64,000 nucleotides of DNA from an uncultured Clostridia bacterium (GTDB taxonomy: Bacteria > Bacillota > Clostridia > Monoglobales > Monoglobaceae), in assembly GCA_947631965.1 (NCBI GenBank), contig CANRNL010000002.1, forward strand, positions 1 through 64,000, written 5' to 3'. Below, piece by piece: positions 29,237 through 38,582 of the stretch. Each line of letters starts with the position of its first letter. Position 1 is the first letter of the stretch. The notes beneath the pieces were generated by a model that worked only from the letters and a program-made list of their open reading frames with translations, did no database searches and had not been told where the DNA came from. The translations under genes and the position numbers were made by a program.

Positions 29237-29265
29237 TTGACTTTATACGCTATGTATGATATGTT
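29237..29265 (+). promoter_or_regulatory. Promoter of the second large secreted protein gene
   Basis: TTGACT at 29237-29242, a 17-bp spacer and TATGTT at 29260-29265, with extended TGA. Confidence 0.6.
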
Positions 29266-29313
29266 GTAATTATGAATGATTTATAAAATATTTTGATAAA
29301 AGGAGAGAGGATT

Positions 29314-32300
29314 ATGAGTAGGGGCAAAAGATTTTTATCATTTTTAACGGTGCTTACAATGCTGGCATCGTTTTTAACCGTGAATGTTACGGCGGCTGAC
29401 AATCTTAAAATAATCGCGGTGAGATTCAGAGCTCACCCCCAGACGTACAGTATATTCGAGAACGAGGTTCCGACCAATTTGTTGTGGGTGGAGTTTAACA
29501 ATCCGATAGACCACGCGGCAACATATGACCCCACGTCAAGGACGTATGAGCTGGACAACAAGTATTATCAGATTGAGATTTCGCGTCCCGCTCACGGACC
29601 TATTGATACTCAGCACGAGGCGGTGTCAATCGTTCCCGGCAACGCCGTTTCGGGTCTTGTCAAGGACGATGTGCTTGTTAACAACAATCAGAAGCACCGT
29701 TACCACGGCTGGCAGATAGGAAGTCATGGTGATTTGTTTACAAAGGACGAAACCGCCGATTATCAGGTCGGCGAATATGTCGCAAAGCTGAATGAAATCA
29801 GAACGGACAGCAGACCCGAAAGCCTTGAAGACGCCGAGGCAAAGGGAAAAGACCAGATTGACAGCAAAAGCCTTACAATCGTGGAGATTACATATCAGCT
29901 CAGTGAAAAAGATAAGGCGAAAAACTATAAGCTGAAATGCCCGAATGAGGAACAGGCAAGTGAAAAGATAACCGAGCTTGCTATGGTCGGCGACTGGATA
30001 ACCCTGGTTGACCCGAGCCTTGACACCGAAAGCGTAGCGGACGATGGCGGCAAAAATATGACCATTTTGAACTGGAAAGTCGTGAAAGAGGACGGCTCGA
30101 CTCTTGATACTACTGTCGGCGACGCTATCCCCGAAGATAATCAGGACGGAAAAGCGGACAACAAAATAACGCTCGAAGCGGTGCTTGGCGAGCCTAAGTC
30201 ATATACATACGAATTTCGCGAGAACAAGGACGACGGCTCCAAGGTCAACCCCGACACTCTCGAAGAGACAGCTTCATATAATAAAATACTCGGAGACGGC
30301 ACAGAGAAAAAGCTGGAGTACAAGGCGGAGGAAACGCTGGAACCGCTTGAACTGCGCCTTGTAAATACGGGAAATCAACGTATCTGCGTATCGACTTACG
30401 CGGAGGACGATACGTTCACCGTGGAGAAAATAAATAAGAATACCGGTCCGGAGGCTCAGAAGCTGTACAGTGACGGCGGTCTTGAGGTAAACAACAGCCG
30501 CTTTTGGTACATACCCTCGCAAAAGGACGTTGAGGCGCAAGAGTCCGAGGAGTGGGTAAACTATGCCATTGTTAAAATAACTCCGCGCAAAGGACTTGGC
30601 GTGGGAACTCATACCGGCACGATTACCTCCCTTAATTCCTCGGGCGGCGGACGAGTTTCGCAGTCTTTCAAAATTCAAATTAAGGTAGACAAGAAAACCG
30701 TTCAAATCGCGCCCGAGAACATTACAAAGCCCTATGGAAAGGCGCTTACCCAGTCGGATATAATCTGCGACGTGTACGATACCGACGGAGTTAAGCCCCT
30801 TGAGCAGGATAAGACAGCCGCAGAGCTTGGAGTTACCATAAGCAGCGACGGTATCGGCAAGGACGCGGCGGTAAACGGCGGAACTCCCTATCCTTTCAAA
30901 ATAGAGGTAAAGGAAGGCGTAAAAAATTACGACGTTGAACTTAAAGCGGACAGCAATACCGGCATAACGGTTCAAAAGTCGGTCCCGAAAAGAATGACGA
31001 TGAGCGTTGTAAACATAAACAGCGGAAATAAGCTCACAAACAGTATGCTTGACGGACATTATGTGAATGAATATTCGGGCGATGAGGTAGCCGGAACCTT
31101 CTCCCTGGTAAACGGAGAAGAGACGGTTACGGGCTCGGGAATGGAACGAAGAGACATTCAATTTACTCCCAGTGACGACCAAAATTACGACACGCCTGAG
31201 CAGAGCTACGTAATGGTAAATATTACGCAGAAAAATTCGTCAGGGCTCAGTGTTGTAAGCAGCACTCTCAACAGGACATATAACGGAAGTCCTCAGAAGC
31301 CGACGTATAGGTGGACCAGAGGCGACGACCTCAGCAGCAAACTTACAGTTCTTTACAAGAAGGTGGAGAACAAGGAGGACGAGGAGTTCAAAGAGGATGA
31401 GCAGTTCGACGAGAGCGGCGGCTATTCAAGCACTCCCCCGACAAAGGCGGGAACCTATAAGGTGCACGCCGTTGCTGCCGGAAATCAGTACTATGCTGAA
31501 GGAATAGTAAATTCGATTATGACGATAAATCCATTTCAGCTTGAATTGAGCCTTTCGGAAAGCGTTAGGGACAAGGTGTACGACGGTACGAATGTCGCAA
31601 CGGTGGACGCTTCGAAGGTTAAGTTCGTTAAAAAGCCCGGCGTGTCCGATGACGTATCGGTTAAGGAAAGCGCGTTCACCGCGACGTTTTATTCAAAAAA
31701 TGCCGACCCGCATTATATTCAGCAGGTAACCGTTGTTGTAAACGGCAGAGATGCGCTGGAGGGCGCGGACGCGGGAAACTATACGCTTGCGGACAGTCAG
31801 ACGTACCACACCACCGCGAGTATAACTCAAAGACCGATAAGACTGGCTTTGAAGGACACAATTAAAAAGCCCTACGGCAAGGCATACGAATTTACTTCGA
31901 ACGATTATACGGCGGCATCAAGCCAGCCCGAAGGCGGCGGTCTTGCGCCAAATGATACGGTAGATATGCTTCGGGCTATAGTTAAGGCTGAAAATAACGG
32001 AGTTGACGGCGCGTCCGCCGAAGCTAAGGTCGGAACTTACCCCGTTACGGCGTCTACGCCCGGTGTAAGCGGTTATAACTATTCGATAACCGGAGACTCG
32101 CTCGGCTCGCTTGTTGTCGAAAAGGCAACTCCTCAGGTGCTGGGCGAGGTCAGCGCAACGGTCGGTCTTGTCGGAAACCCGCTCTCAAGCGTTAACCTTG
32201 ACGGCACGTTTATAAATCCGAACAACTCCGGTATGCAGGTTCAGGGTAATCTGGAGTGGAGCAATTCGTCTACGCCTCTCCAAGAGGGCATACAGTCCTA

Positions 32301-34098
32301 CGGTTGGAAGTTTACGCCCAACGATAATGAGAATTACAACTCGACGACAGGCGAAGTGCTTGTGACGGCGGGCAACAAGACTCCCGCACCACTGGAGCTT
32401 ATCGTTCCCCAAGATGTGGTTTACGACGGAGAACCGCATCCCGCGACCGTTAAGACCGACAACGAGGCGAAAACCACGATAGAGTACAAAAAGAATGATG
32501 AAATTGAACTGCATGACGCGGAGGTATTGTCGGATACATGGACGCAGGAAGTGCCTAAGGACGCGGGTTCATATGAGGTTCGCGCGACGGTTTACGCGTT
32601 CGGCGACTACGCGCAGAACGTCGAGATTAAGTCTATGACTATTTTGCCCGCCGAGCCTAAAGGCACGGTTACGGCTTCGTCTGTGGACAGAGGCTCGTAT
32701 TTGAGCGCGTCACAGCTTACGCACGACTATAAGGGAATTAAAGGCGAATCCCTTGAGGGAACGCTCACGTGGAAGCTTCAGGGAGTAAGCGAGCCTACAA
32801 CTATAATAGTAGACCCCGACACCGAGTACGACTGGATTTTCGTTCCGTTTGACAGGAACTACAAGGATATGGAAGGCAAGACGAAGGTTGCCATTAACGT
32901 AGATAAGCGTACCGCTCAGGCTGTAATTTACAATCTGCCCACAGGATATGACAATATCGGGGATTACGCCCGTGTGAATGTTGACGGCTTGAAGGTCGGC
33001 GACGTGGTTCAGTTCTTCGGCGACGCGGATATGCAAAATCCCGAGAGCGATCGGCTTGAAATAATTGACGGAATGAGCGGTATGGTTAAGGTCAATGTAG
33101 ACGACGACGCTTTGAACTCCGGCAAAGGCACATTGTATGTGAATATCTTGGGTTCGACCGAGGTTACGCCGATTGAGTACAAAGCCGAGGTCGGCTTTAG
33201 GTTGGTTCCCACGCAGATTTATTTGAACGCGGGCGCGACCGAAAGCGTTTCGATAAATAAATCGGACGAGAGCTACACTGTAAAATCGGTTAACTGGTCA
33301 TCTGAGCAGGAAGGCACCGCTTCGGTTGAAGGCGATTTGAACGGCGCGACGGTACAGGGAATTGACGACGGCTCCACGAGAATAGCGGCGGCGGCTGAGT
33401 TTAACCACCCCGACCCGTTGGAGGCGGATAAGAGCGTATCGTTTACGAATTATGCGACGGTTACCGTAACGGAGGAACAGGCTCCCGATTATAAATACAC
33501 GACAAACCAGGCGGAAAATATTACGGCGACGGGCGCGACCCTTAAAGGTCATATTGAAATAACGAGACACGGCACTACGATAACGCCGAATGCGGTCGGT
33601 ATGTTCCTGCTTTGGGAGGAGAGTAATCCCTCGGCAAAGGTAAGGTACGGCTCCGACAGCCCGATTATTCTCCAGGAAAGCGGCGATTATGAGATTGCGG
33701 TCGACGGCTTGATACCTAACACAAAATATGTATATCAGGCTGTCGGCATTGAAGGTCAGACAGTTACGTCGGGAGAGACTGTTACGTTTACGACGGGCGA
33801 GGGTGAAGTTATTCTCCCCTACGTTGTAACGAACTTCAACGTAGATAACAGCGGCGCCGCGAGTGCGACGTTTACAAACAACGGCTCGGAGGCGGTTGAC
33901 ATTTCGCTCATAAGCGCATCGTACAACGCACTTGAACGTCTTGTGTCCGCTCAGCTGACAACGCAGTCGGTCGGCGCGGGTGAGACTGTTACGCTCACGA
34001 CCGAAGCGCTTACGGATATAGCGACCAAAATCAAAGCGTATTTGTGGAACGCGAACACATATCAGCCCTATGCGGATGCGGCGCTTCCCAAGCCGTAA
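29314..34098 (+). CDS. Large secreted protein with Ig/YDG/MBG-like repeats
   Basis: The predicted product is a secreted protein of 1594 residues. ATG at 29314 follows AGGAGAGAGG and starts a signal peptide (cleavage near VTAA-DN). An in-frame TTG 21 nt upstream has no ribosome site.
- N-terminal 430 residues: an unrecognised, charged beta-rich region.
- About 460-940: MBG/YDG modules, with PYGKAL and PYGKAY starts and VYDGTNVATVDASKV.
- About 940-1125: units resembling B and D of the giant SLH protein.
- About 1296-1386: a BIG2-like domain.
- About 1391-1500: an FN3-like domain (ATGATLKGHIEI, NTKYVYQAVG).
- Last 95 residues: a beta domain ending in IKAYLWN, a type seen in clostridial secreted proteins.
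There is no SLH domain, LPXTG motif or membrane anchor, so attachment is unknown. Confidence 0.85.
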   Translation: MSRGKRFLSFLTVLTMLASFLTVNVTAADNLKIIAVRFRAHPQTYSIFENEVPTNLLWVEFNNPIDHAATYDPTSRTYELDNKYYQIEISRPAHGPIDTQHEAVSIVPGNAVSGLVKDDVLVNNNQKHRYHGWQIGSHGDLFTKDETADYQVGEYVAKLNEIRTDSRPESLEDAEAKGKDQIDSKSLTIVEITYQLSEKDKAKNYKLKCPNEEQASEKITELAMVGDWITLVDPSLDTESVADDGGKNMTILNWKVVKEDGSTLDTTVGDAIPEDNQDGKADNKITLEAVLGEPKSYTYEFRENKDDGSKVNPDTLEETASYNKILGDGTEKKLEYKAEETLEPLELRLVNTGNQRICVSTYAEDDTFTVEKINKNTGPEAQKLYSDGGLEVNNSRFWYIPSQKDVEAQESEEWVNYAIVKITPRKGLGVGTHTGTITSLNSSGGGRVSQSFKIQIKVDKKTVQIAPENITKPYGKALTQSDIICDVYDTDGVKPLEQDKTAAELGVTISSDGIGKDAAVNGGTPYPFKIEVKEGVKNYDVELKADSNTGITVQKSVPKRMTMSVVNINSGNKLTNSMLDGHYVNEYSGDEVAGTFSLVNGEETVTGSGMERRDIQFTPSDDQNYDTPEQSYVMVNITQKNSSGLSVVSSTLNRTYNGSPQKPTYRWTRGDDLSSKLTVLYKKVENKEDEEFKEDEQFDESGGYSSTPPTKAGTYKVHAVAAGNQYYAEGIVNSIMTINPFQLELSLSESVRDKVYDGTNVATVDASKVKFVKKPGVSDDVSVKESAFTATFYSKNADPHYIQQVTVVVNGRDALEGADAGNYTLADSQTYHTTASITQRPIRLALKDTIKKPYGKAYEFTSNDYTAASSQPEGGGLAPNDTVDMLRAIVKAENNGVDGASAEAKVGTYPVTASTPGVSGYNYSITGDSLGSLVVEKATPQVLGEVSATVGLVGNPLSSVNLDGTFINPNNSGMQVQGNLEWSNSSTPLQEGIQSYGWKFTPNDNENYNSTTGEVLVTAGNKTPAPLELIVPQDVVYDGEPHPATVKTDNEAKTTIEYKKNDEIELHDAEVLSDTWTQEVPKDAGSYEVRATVYAFGDYAQNVEIKSMTILPAEPKGTVTASSVDRGSYLSASQLTHDYKGIKGESLEGTLTWKLQGVSEPTTIIVDPDTEYDWIFVPFDRNYKDMEGKTKVAINVDKRTAQAVIYNLPTGYDNIGDYARVNVDGLKVGDVVQFFGDADMQNPESDRLEIIDGMSGMVKVNVDDDALNSGKGTLYVNILGSTEVTPIEYKAEVGFRLVPTQIYLNAGATESVSINKSDESYTVKSVNWSSEQEGTASVEGDLNGATVQGIDDGSTRIAAAAEFNHPDPLEADKSVSFTNYATVTVTEEQAPDYKYTTNQAENITATGATLKGHIEITRHGTTITPNAVGMFLLWEESNPSAKVRYGSDSPIILQESGDYEIAVDGLIPNTKYVYQAVGIEGQTVTSGETVTFTTGEGEVILPYVVTNFNVDNSGAASATFTNNGSEAVDISLISASYNALERLVSAQLTTQSVGAGETVTLTTEALTDIATKIKAYLWNANTYQPYADAALPKP

Positions 34099-34127
34099 GG
34101 CGTATATATAATTAAATATGTAAAACC

Positions 34128-34161
34128 AAAAAACGGCATAGCTTTAGCTATGCCGTTTTTG
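34128..34161. terminator. Bidirectional terminator
   Basis: A perfect AAAAACGGCATAGC/GCTATGCCGTTTTT hairpin with a TTTA loop lies between converging genes and serves both. Confidence 0.9.
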
Positions 34162-34175
34162 ATTGTTGTCTTGAT

Positions 34176-34580
34176 TTAACTCGTGAAGTCCTCCTCGAAG
34201 CTCGTAAGCTCTTGCTTTGAATACAGCTTTACCCCCTCACTCAAAATTTTAACGTCATCATAGGGAATATTTTTTACATATACGTCTATACTGTATAAAA
34301 AGCTCTCGCGCCCCTCGTCGCTCACATATATGTTAATTACATTTCCTTCGAGCCGCGCTATATAAAAGTCGAACTCAAGCGGTTCGTCCGCCGAGCCTTC
34401 GACGGGCAGAGCCGAGCTTGAAGCCGCGAGAGCCGTGCTTTCGTCTTGCTCGGACATATGGACGTAAGAAGATTCGCCGCTGTCCTCGTTAAGAAAATAT
34501 CTGAATGCGGAGTAGCCGACAGCGGTTGACGCGCACAGTACGATTGCCAAAATAGCCATAAATTTCAGCGCTTTTTTCAT
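34176..34580 (-). CDS. Membrane-anchored BofC C-terminal-domain-like protein
   Basis: This is a 134-residue protein with an N-terminal hydrophobic anchor (about residues 5-27), a short Ser/Glu-rich linker and a C-terminal domain of about 70 residues. In that domain FYIARLEGNVINIY, IDVYVKNIPYDDVKILSEGV and the closing EL-SFEEDFTS resemble the BofC C-terminal domain. Clostridial versions end in similar ED-T/S sequences and have DVYV at the same place. BofC in Bacillus is a forespore-side inhibitor of the SpoIVB protease, acting in SigK activation. Function here is an inference from pattern only. It is a single-gene unit on the minus strand. Confidence 0.55.
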   Translation of the reverse strand: MKKALKFMAILAIVLCASTAVGYSAFRYFLNEDSGESSYVHMSEQDESTALAASSSALPVEGSADEPLEFDFYIARLEGNVINIYVSDEGRESFLYSIDVYVKNIPYDDVKILSEGVKLYSKQELTSFEEDFTS

Positions 34581-34640
34581 AAAATATCCCGCCTAAACTA
34601 AATTTTAACCTATTATTTCCAGTTTTTGTGATAATAATAC

Positions 34641-34670
34641 TTGCCTTTTTTAAGTAAAGTATGGTATACT
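34641..34670 (+). promoter_or_regulatory. Promoter of the class A PBP gene
   Basis: TTGCCT at 34641-34646, an 18-bp spacer and TATACT at 34665-34670, with extended TGG. The leader is about 95 nt. Confidence 0.6.
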
Positions 34671-34770
34671 AAAAATATTGAAAACAGCGGGAGTTTTACA
34701 AAGGCTCCGACGTATCGACTCGGTAATCCGACTTTGAGTAACGGAGGCATTGCAGTTAGGAGTTGTTTTT

Positions 34771-37176
34771 ATGGCGGGCAATAAAAAAGGGGAAAAGAAA
34801 AGGTCATACTTTAAAGAATTTTTAAAAGTATTTTTAATTACCGTAATTATCGGCGGTATGGTTGCGGTCGGCATCTTTATCGGCGCTGTTATGGGTCTTA
34901 TGGGAAGCATTGACGAGATTGACGTTGATAATCTCACGCTTGATTCCGCTTCGCATATTTATTATATTGACCCCGACACGGATGAGGAAGTGGAGCTTCA
35001 GAGCCTCAATTCCTCGCAGAACAGGGTGTGGGTAAATTTCTCTCAAATTCCGCAGGAAATGAAGGACGCTATCGTTTCGATAGAGGATGAGCGTTTTTAT
35101 TCGCACAGCGGCTTTGACGTTCGTAGAACGGTCAAGGCGGCTTTCGCGTATATTTATAACAAGGTGACGGGCAACCCGACTTCGTTCGGCGGTAGTACTA
35201 TCACTCAGCAGCTTGTTAAAAACATAACCAACGAGACCGAGCAGAACGCTATGCGAAAGATACAGGAAATTTCGAGAGCGGTAAATCTTGAAAAAAGACT
35301 GTCGAAAGACCAAATTTTGGAGCTTTACTTAAATTCGATGTATTTGTCGCAGGGCTGCAACGGAGTTCAGACGGCGGCGAACAAGTATTTCGGGAAAGAC
35401 GTCAGCGAGCTCACTTTGGCGGAGTGCGCCTCGCTTGCGGGAATCACTCAGTTTCCGACATATTACGACCCCATAGTTAATCCCGAAAACAATAAGGAAA
35501 AGCAGGAGGTCGTCCTCTCCAAAATGTTTGAGCTTGGATATATTACGCAGGAGGAGTACGACAAGGCGATAAACGATAAGCTCGAATTTAAAGATGTGGA
35601 TACCAGCTTGGAGTCCAATACGGTTATAAATTCGTACTTTGTTGACCAGGTTATAAGCGATGTACTTGCGGATTTGCAGGCTGTCGGTTATTCCGAAACA
35701 ATGGCGACAAAGCTGCTGTATTCGGGCGGACTAAAGATAGTTTCGACGTATAATCCATATGTTCAGGAGGCTATCGACGAGGTTTATTCCGACAAGAGCA
35801 ACTTCCCCGGAGCGTCAAGCTCGTCGGGACCCGAATCCGCAATCGTTGTTATGGACCCGTACTCCGGCGCGGTAGTGGGAATGTACGGCGGAATAGGTCA
35901 AAAGACCGCCAACCGAACACTAAACCGTGCGACGCAAATCACGAGACAGCCCGGTTCTACGATAAAGCCGATAGCGGTTTACGCGCCTGCGCTTGAGGAA
36001 GAAGTAATAACGCCTATGTCGCTGTATAACGACATCGAGTATTCATACGACGGCTGGACGCCGCAGAATTACAGCAGGACCTTTAAGGGAGTTGTTACGG
36101 TAAAGTACGCGATAGAGCAGTCGCTTAATACCGTTGCGAGTGCGGTGGTTCGCGACCTCGGCGCGAGAAAGTCGTTTGACTTTTTGAAAAATAACCTTGG
36201 AGTTACAACTCTCGTCGAGGAGGAAGAACGCTCGGACGGAAAGGTTTATTCCGACATCGGTCTTGCGCAGCTTGCGCTCGGAGGTCTGACCGACGGTATA
36301 TCTCCGCTGGAGCTTACCGCGGCATACGCGCCGTTTGTAAACGAGGGAATTTATACCAAGCCGTATACCTACACGTCTATTACCGACGCGTCGGGCGAGG
36401 ACGTTATCGTGTGCAGAATAGCTACAAATCGCGCGATGAGCGACTCGACCGCATATATTATGACCAGACTGCTCAATAATGTTGTTTCTAACGGAACCGG
36501 CCGCGGCGCGCAACTTGACAACGAGATGTTCACCGCGGGCAAGACGGGTACGACTTCCGAAAACTATGACAGATGGTTCGTAGGTTTTACACCGTATTAT
36601 GTTACGACCGTGTGGTACGGATATGACACTCCGCGCCCGATAACTCAGAGCGGAAATCCGTGTATTCCCGTTTGGAAGAAGATTATGGATAAAATTCATA
36701 TAGACCTTGACAATGTGGATATAGAGCAGCCCGAATCGGTTTCATACACCACATATTGCAGTGCCAACGGCGAGCTTTCGACCAGCTCTTGTCCGAGCGG
36801 TTCTATAAGCCGATATTATTTTGACACCTCAAAGACGCCGTACTGCGCTTATCACACTTCGGGTCAAAAGAAGATTGGAGGACCGAAAAGCTCCAATACT
36901 TCCAAAAAGTCGAGCAGCAGTTCCGGAAGCAGCAGTTCGTCATCCTCATCGAAGAGTAATTCTTCCTCGGATGATGATTCGGACGACAGTTCAGACGATT
37001 CATCAACGGGCTCATCCGCTAAATCGAACACGAGCGGTTCGAGCGGTTCGAGCAGTTCGGGCAGTTCGGGAAGTTCGGGCGGTACGAGCGGCTCAGGCGG
37101 TTCGGATTCTTCGGGCGGCGAAACTGTAAAAGTAGTTTCCGAGCCTGTGAGCGGTTCATCGGGTAGTGAGGACTAA
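34771..37176 (+). CDS. Class A penicillin-binding protein (PBP1A family)
   Basis: This bifunctional peptidoglycan synthase has 801 residues. Its basic cytosolic tail precedes one membrane anchor (about residues 17-45). The GT51 glycosyltransferase domain contains EDERFYSHSGFD, GGSTITQQLVKN and KDQILELYLNSMY. The transpeptidase domain has the serine SxxK box in QPGSTIKP (about residue 396), the SLN box in EQSLNT and the KTGT box in AGKTGTTSEN (about 590). After about residue 705 comes a Ser/Gly/Asp low-complexity tail of roughly 95 residues, probably a flexible wall-spanning extension. ATG at 34771 is preferred over an in-frame TTG 21 nt upstream, because AGGAG is 8 nt before it. Confidence 0.93.
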   Translation: MAGNKKGEKKRSYFKEFLKVFLITVIIGGMVAVGIFIGAVMGLMGSIDEIDVDNLTLDSASHIYYIDPDTDEEVELQSLNSSQNRVWVNFSQIPQEMKDAIVSIEDERFYSHSGFDVRRTVKAAFAYIYNKVTGNPTSFGGSTITQQLVKNITNETEQNAMRKIQEISRAVNLEKRLSKDQILELYLNSMYLSQGCNGVQTAANKYFGKDVSELTLAECASLAGITQFPTYYDPIVNPENNKEKQEVVLSKMFELGYITQEEYDKAINDKLEFKDVDTSLESNTVINSYFVDQVISDVLADLQAVGYSETMATKLLYSGGLKIVSTYNPYVQEAIDEVYSDKSNFPGASSSSGPESAIVVMDPYSGAVVGMYGGIGQKTANRTLNRATQITRQPGSTIKPIAVYAPALEEEVITPMSLYNDIEYSYDGWTPQNYSRTFKGVVTVKYAIEQSLNTVASAVVRDLGARKSFDFLKNNLGVTTLVEEEERSDGKVYSDIGLAQLALGGLTDGISPLELTAAYAPFVNEGIYTKPYTYTSITDASGEDVIVCRIATNRAMSDSTAYIMTRLLNNVVSNGTGRGAQLDNEMFTAGKTGTTSENYDRWFVGFTPYYVTTVWYGYDTPRPITQSGNPCIPVWKKIMDKIHIDLDNVDIEQPESVSYTTYCSANGELSTSSCPSGSISRYYFDTSKTPYCAYHTSGQKKIGGPKSSNTSKKSSSSSGSSSSSSSSKSNSSSDDDSDDSSDDSSTGSSAKSNTSGSSGSSSSGSSGSSGGTSGSGGSDSSGGETVKVVSEPVSGSSGSED

Positions 37177-37199
37177 AAATTAAAAACGCGAATAAAACA

Positions 37200-37240
37200 G
37201 CACCCCAAAAGCTTTTAAGCAGCCTTTGGGGTGCATATTT
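37200..37240. terminator. Bidirectional terminator between the PBP gene and zinc-ribbon gene
   Basis: GCACCCCAAA (37200-37209) pairs perfectly with TTTGGGGTGC (37225-37234). It is flanked by A/T-rich tracts on both sides and lies between convergent genes. Confidence 0.8.
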
Positions 37241-37244
37241 TATT

Positions 37245-37580
37245 TTAAGATTCAAGTATTTCCTTTGCGGTTTGCAGGTCGCTTTCCGCGACAATTATCT
37301 CAACTCCGAGAATGGTACGACCGAGTAAAATTTTGCCGTAGCTGTCGGTGCCGCGATATTTTTTGAAAGCGAAAATGTTTTCGGCGCGGAGCTTTGCAAT
37401 AATAATTTCGGCTTCAAAGTCGTCCGCTGCAACCGCAACGCACACCGCTTTTTCGTTGGGCGCGGCGGGTTTCTTTACCGAGCCTTTGTCATTTTCTTTG
37501 AGGTCTATCAGCGCCGTGCCGCACTCGGGGCAGACGCTTATACCGTCACGGTACTCATATTTACATTTGGGGCAAAACAT
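37245..37580 (-). CDS. Zinc-ribbon protein with DUF2007-like C-terminal domain
   Basis: This is a 111-residue cytosolic protein of unknown role. An N-terminal zinc ribbon has CPKC at residues 3-6 and CPEC at 17-20. A linker of about 20 residues follows. The C-terminal domain (about 43-110) resembles the DUF2007 signal-transduction fold: VAVAADDFEAEIIIAKLRAENI, and VEIIVAESDLQTAKEIL at the end. It starts 4 nt after the rsmA stop on the minus strand, so it is very likely co-translated with rsmA. No specific function is proposed. Confidence 0.7.
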   Translation of the reverse strand: MFCPKCKYEYRDGISVCPECGTALIDLKENDKGSVKKPAAPNEKAVCVAVAADDFEAEIIIAKLRAENIFAFKKYRGTDSYGKILLGRTILGVEIIVAESDLQTAKEILES

Positions 37581-37584
37581 AATA

Positions 37585-38448
37585 TCACCTCAATTCATAA
37601 ATTTTGTTCGAGAGGCTTGCAAAGTCGGATATAGACAGCTTTTCGCCCCTTATATCCGCATTAAAGCCCAATTCGCCCAGTATTCTGATAATTTCTTCTT
37701 TGGGAATCGACAGATACGGGCTTCCGGCAAGCGCGTTGGAAAGCGTTTTTCTTCGCTGACCGAAGGCGGATTTCACAACGCTGAAAAACAGTTTTTCATC
37801 TTTGATGCATACCGACGGCTCCGGAAGTATTCTTAGCGTAACCACGCTTGACGCGACCTTAGGCGGCGGCATAAAGCAATCGGGCTCGGCGGTGCATATG
37901 ATTTCGGGTTCGCTTTTATACCGAACCGCGATTGAGAGCGCGCCGTATTCTTTTCCGCCGGGCTGTGCGCAAATACGCTCCGCAACCTCTTTTTGAACCA
38001 TAACCGTTATTGAATTTAGTAAGTCGCTGTTTTCAAGCAGTTTTATAATAATCGGCGTTGTTATATAGTATGGCAGATTTGCAACGACAGAAACGGGCAT
38101 ACCTGCAAATTTTTCCGAAATAAGCCCGCGCAGGTCTAATTTTAAAATATCGTCGTTTATTATTTCGGAGTTTTCAAACTCTCCGAGCGCGTCCGAAAGC
38201 ACGGGAATAAGCCGCCTGTCAAGCTCTACCGCAACGGTCTTAGTCGTGTTTTTTGCGAGTTCGCGGGTCAAAACGCCCGCGCCCGCTCCTATTTCAAGCG
38301 CACCGCCGCTTTTGTCAAGCTCCGCCGCTTCAATTATGTTGTCCAAAATCTTGCGGTCTGTCAGAAAATTCTGACCCAGGCTCTTTGAAAATGAAAACCC
38401 GTGTTTCCTTATTAAATTTTTGAGTTCTTCGGGATTTGAAAGGTTCAT
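37585..38448 (-). CDS. rsmA: 16S rRNA dimethyladenosine transferase (RsmA/KsgA)
   Basis: RsmA dimethylates two adjacent adenosines at the 3' end of 16S rRNA late in 30S assembly, using SAM. The 287-residue product shows the family start LGQNFLTDRKIL and the SAM site EIGAGAGVLTREL (about residues 52-64). The catalytic NLPYYITTP motif is near residue 124. PPPKVASSVV and QRRKTLSNAL are in the C-terminal half. The rnmV gene, often placed upstream, is missing. Transcription is from 38484-38512. Confidence 0.95.
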   Translation of the reverse strand: MNLSNPEELKNLIRKHGFSFSKSLGQNFLTDRKILDNIIEAAELDKSGGALEIGAGAGVLTRELAKNTTKTVAVELDRRLIPVLSDALGEFENSEIINDDILKLDLRGLISEKFAGMPVSVVANLPYYITTPIIIKLLENSDLLNSITVMVQKEVAERICAQPGGKEYGALSIAVRYKSEPEIICTAEPDCFMPPPKVASSVVTLRILPEPSVCIKDEKLFFSVVKSAFGQRRKTLSNALAGSPYLSIPKEEIIRILGELGFNADIRGEKLSISDFASLSNKIYELR

Positions 38449-38483
38449 TTTTGTCTCCGTATGCTTTTATTTTATATACATTT

Positions 38484-38512
38484 ATTTTACCATATAAGAG
38501 CGGTTAATTCAA
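38484..38512 (-). promoter_or_regulatory. Promoter of rsmA
   Basis: On the minus strand: TTGAAT, a 17-bp spacer and TAAAAT, with extended TGG. Its -35 lies only 13 bp from the -35 of the divergent promoter at 38526. Confidence 0.65.
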
Positions 38513-38525
38513 TTAAAATATTTCC

Positions 38526-38554
38526 TTGAATTTGCGAACGGGGTGTGATAGAAT
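38526..38554 (+). promoter_or_regulatory. Promoter of the flavin-binding protein gene
   Basis: TTGAAT at 38526-38531, a 17-bp spacer and TAGAAT at 38549-38554, with extended TGA. It is divergent from the rsmA promoter. Confidence 0.65.
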
Positions 38555-38582
38555 AACTAAACGGTTTAGGAGGTACATCGGT

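Noticed and set aside
36890-37176. Ser/Gly-rich tail of the PBP as a sign of frameshift or misassembly
   Set aside because: The frame stays open with consistent Ser/Gly/Asp codons to a stop followed by a clean terminator; low-complexity tails are common in clostridial class A PBPs.
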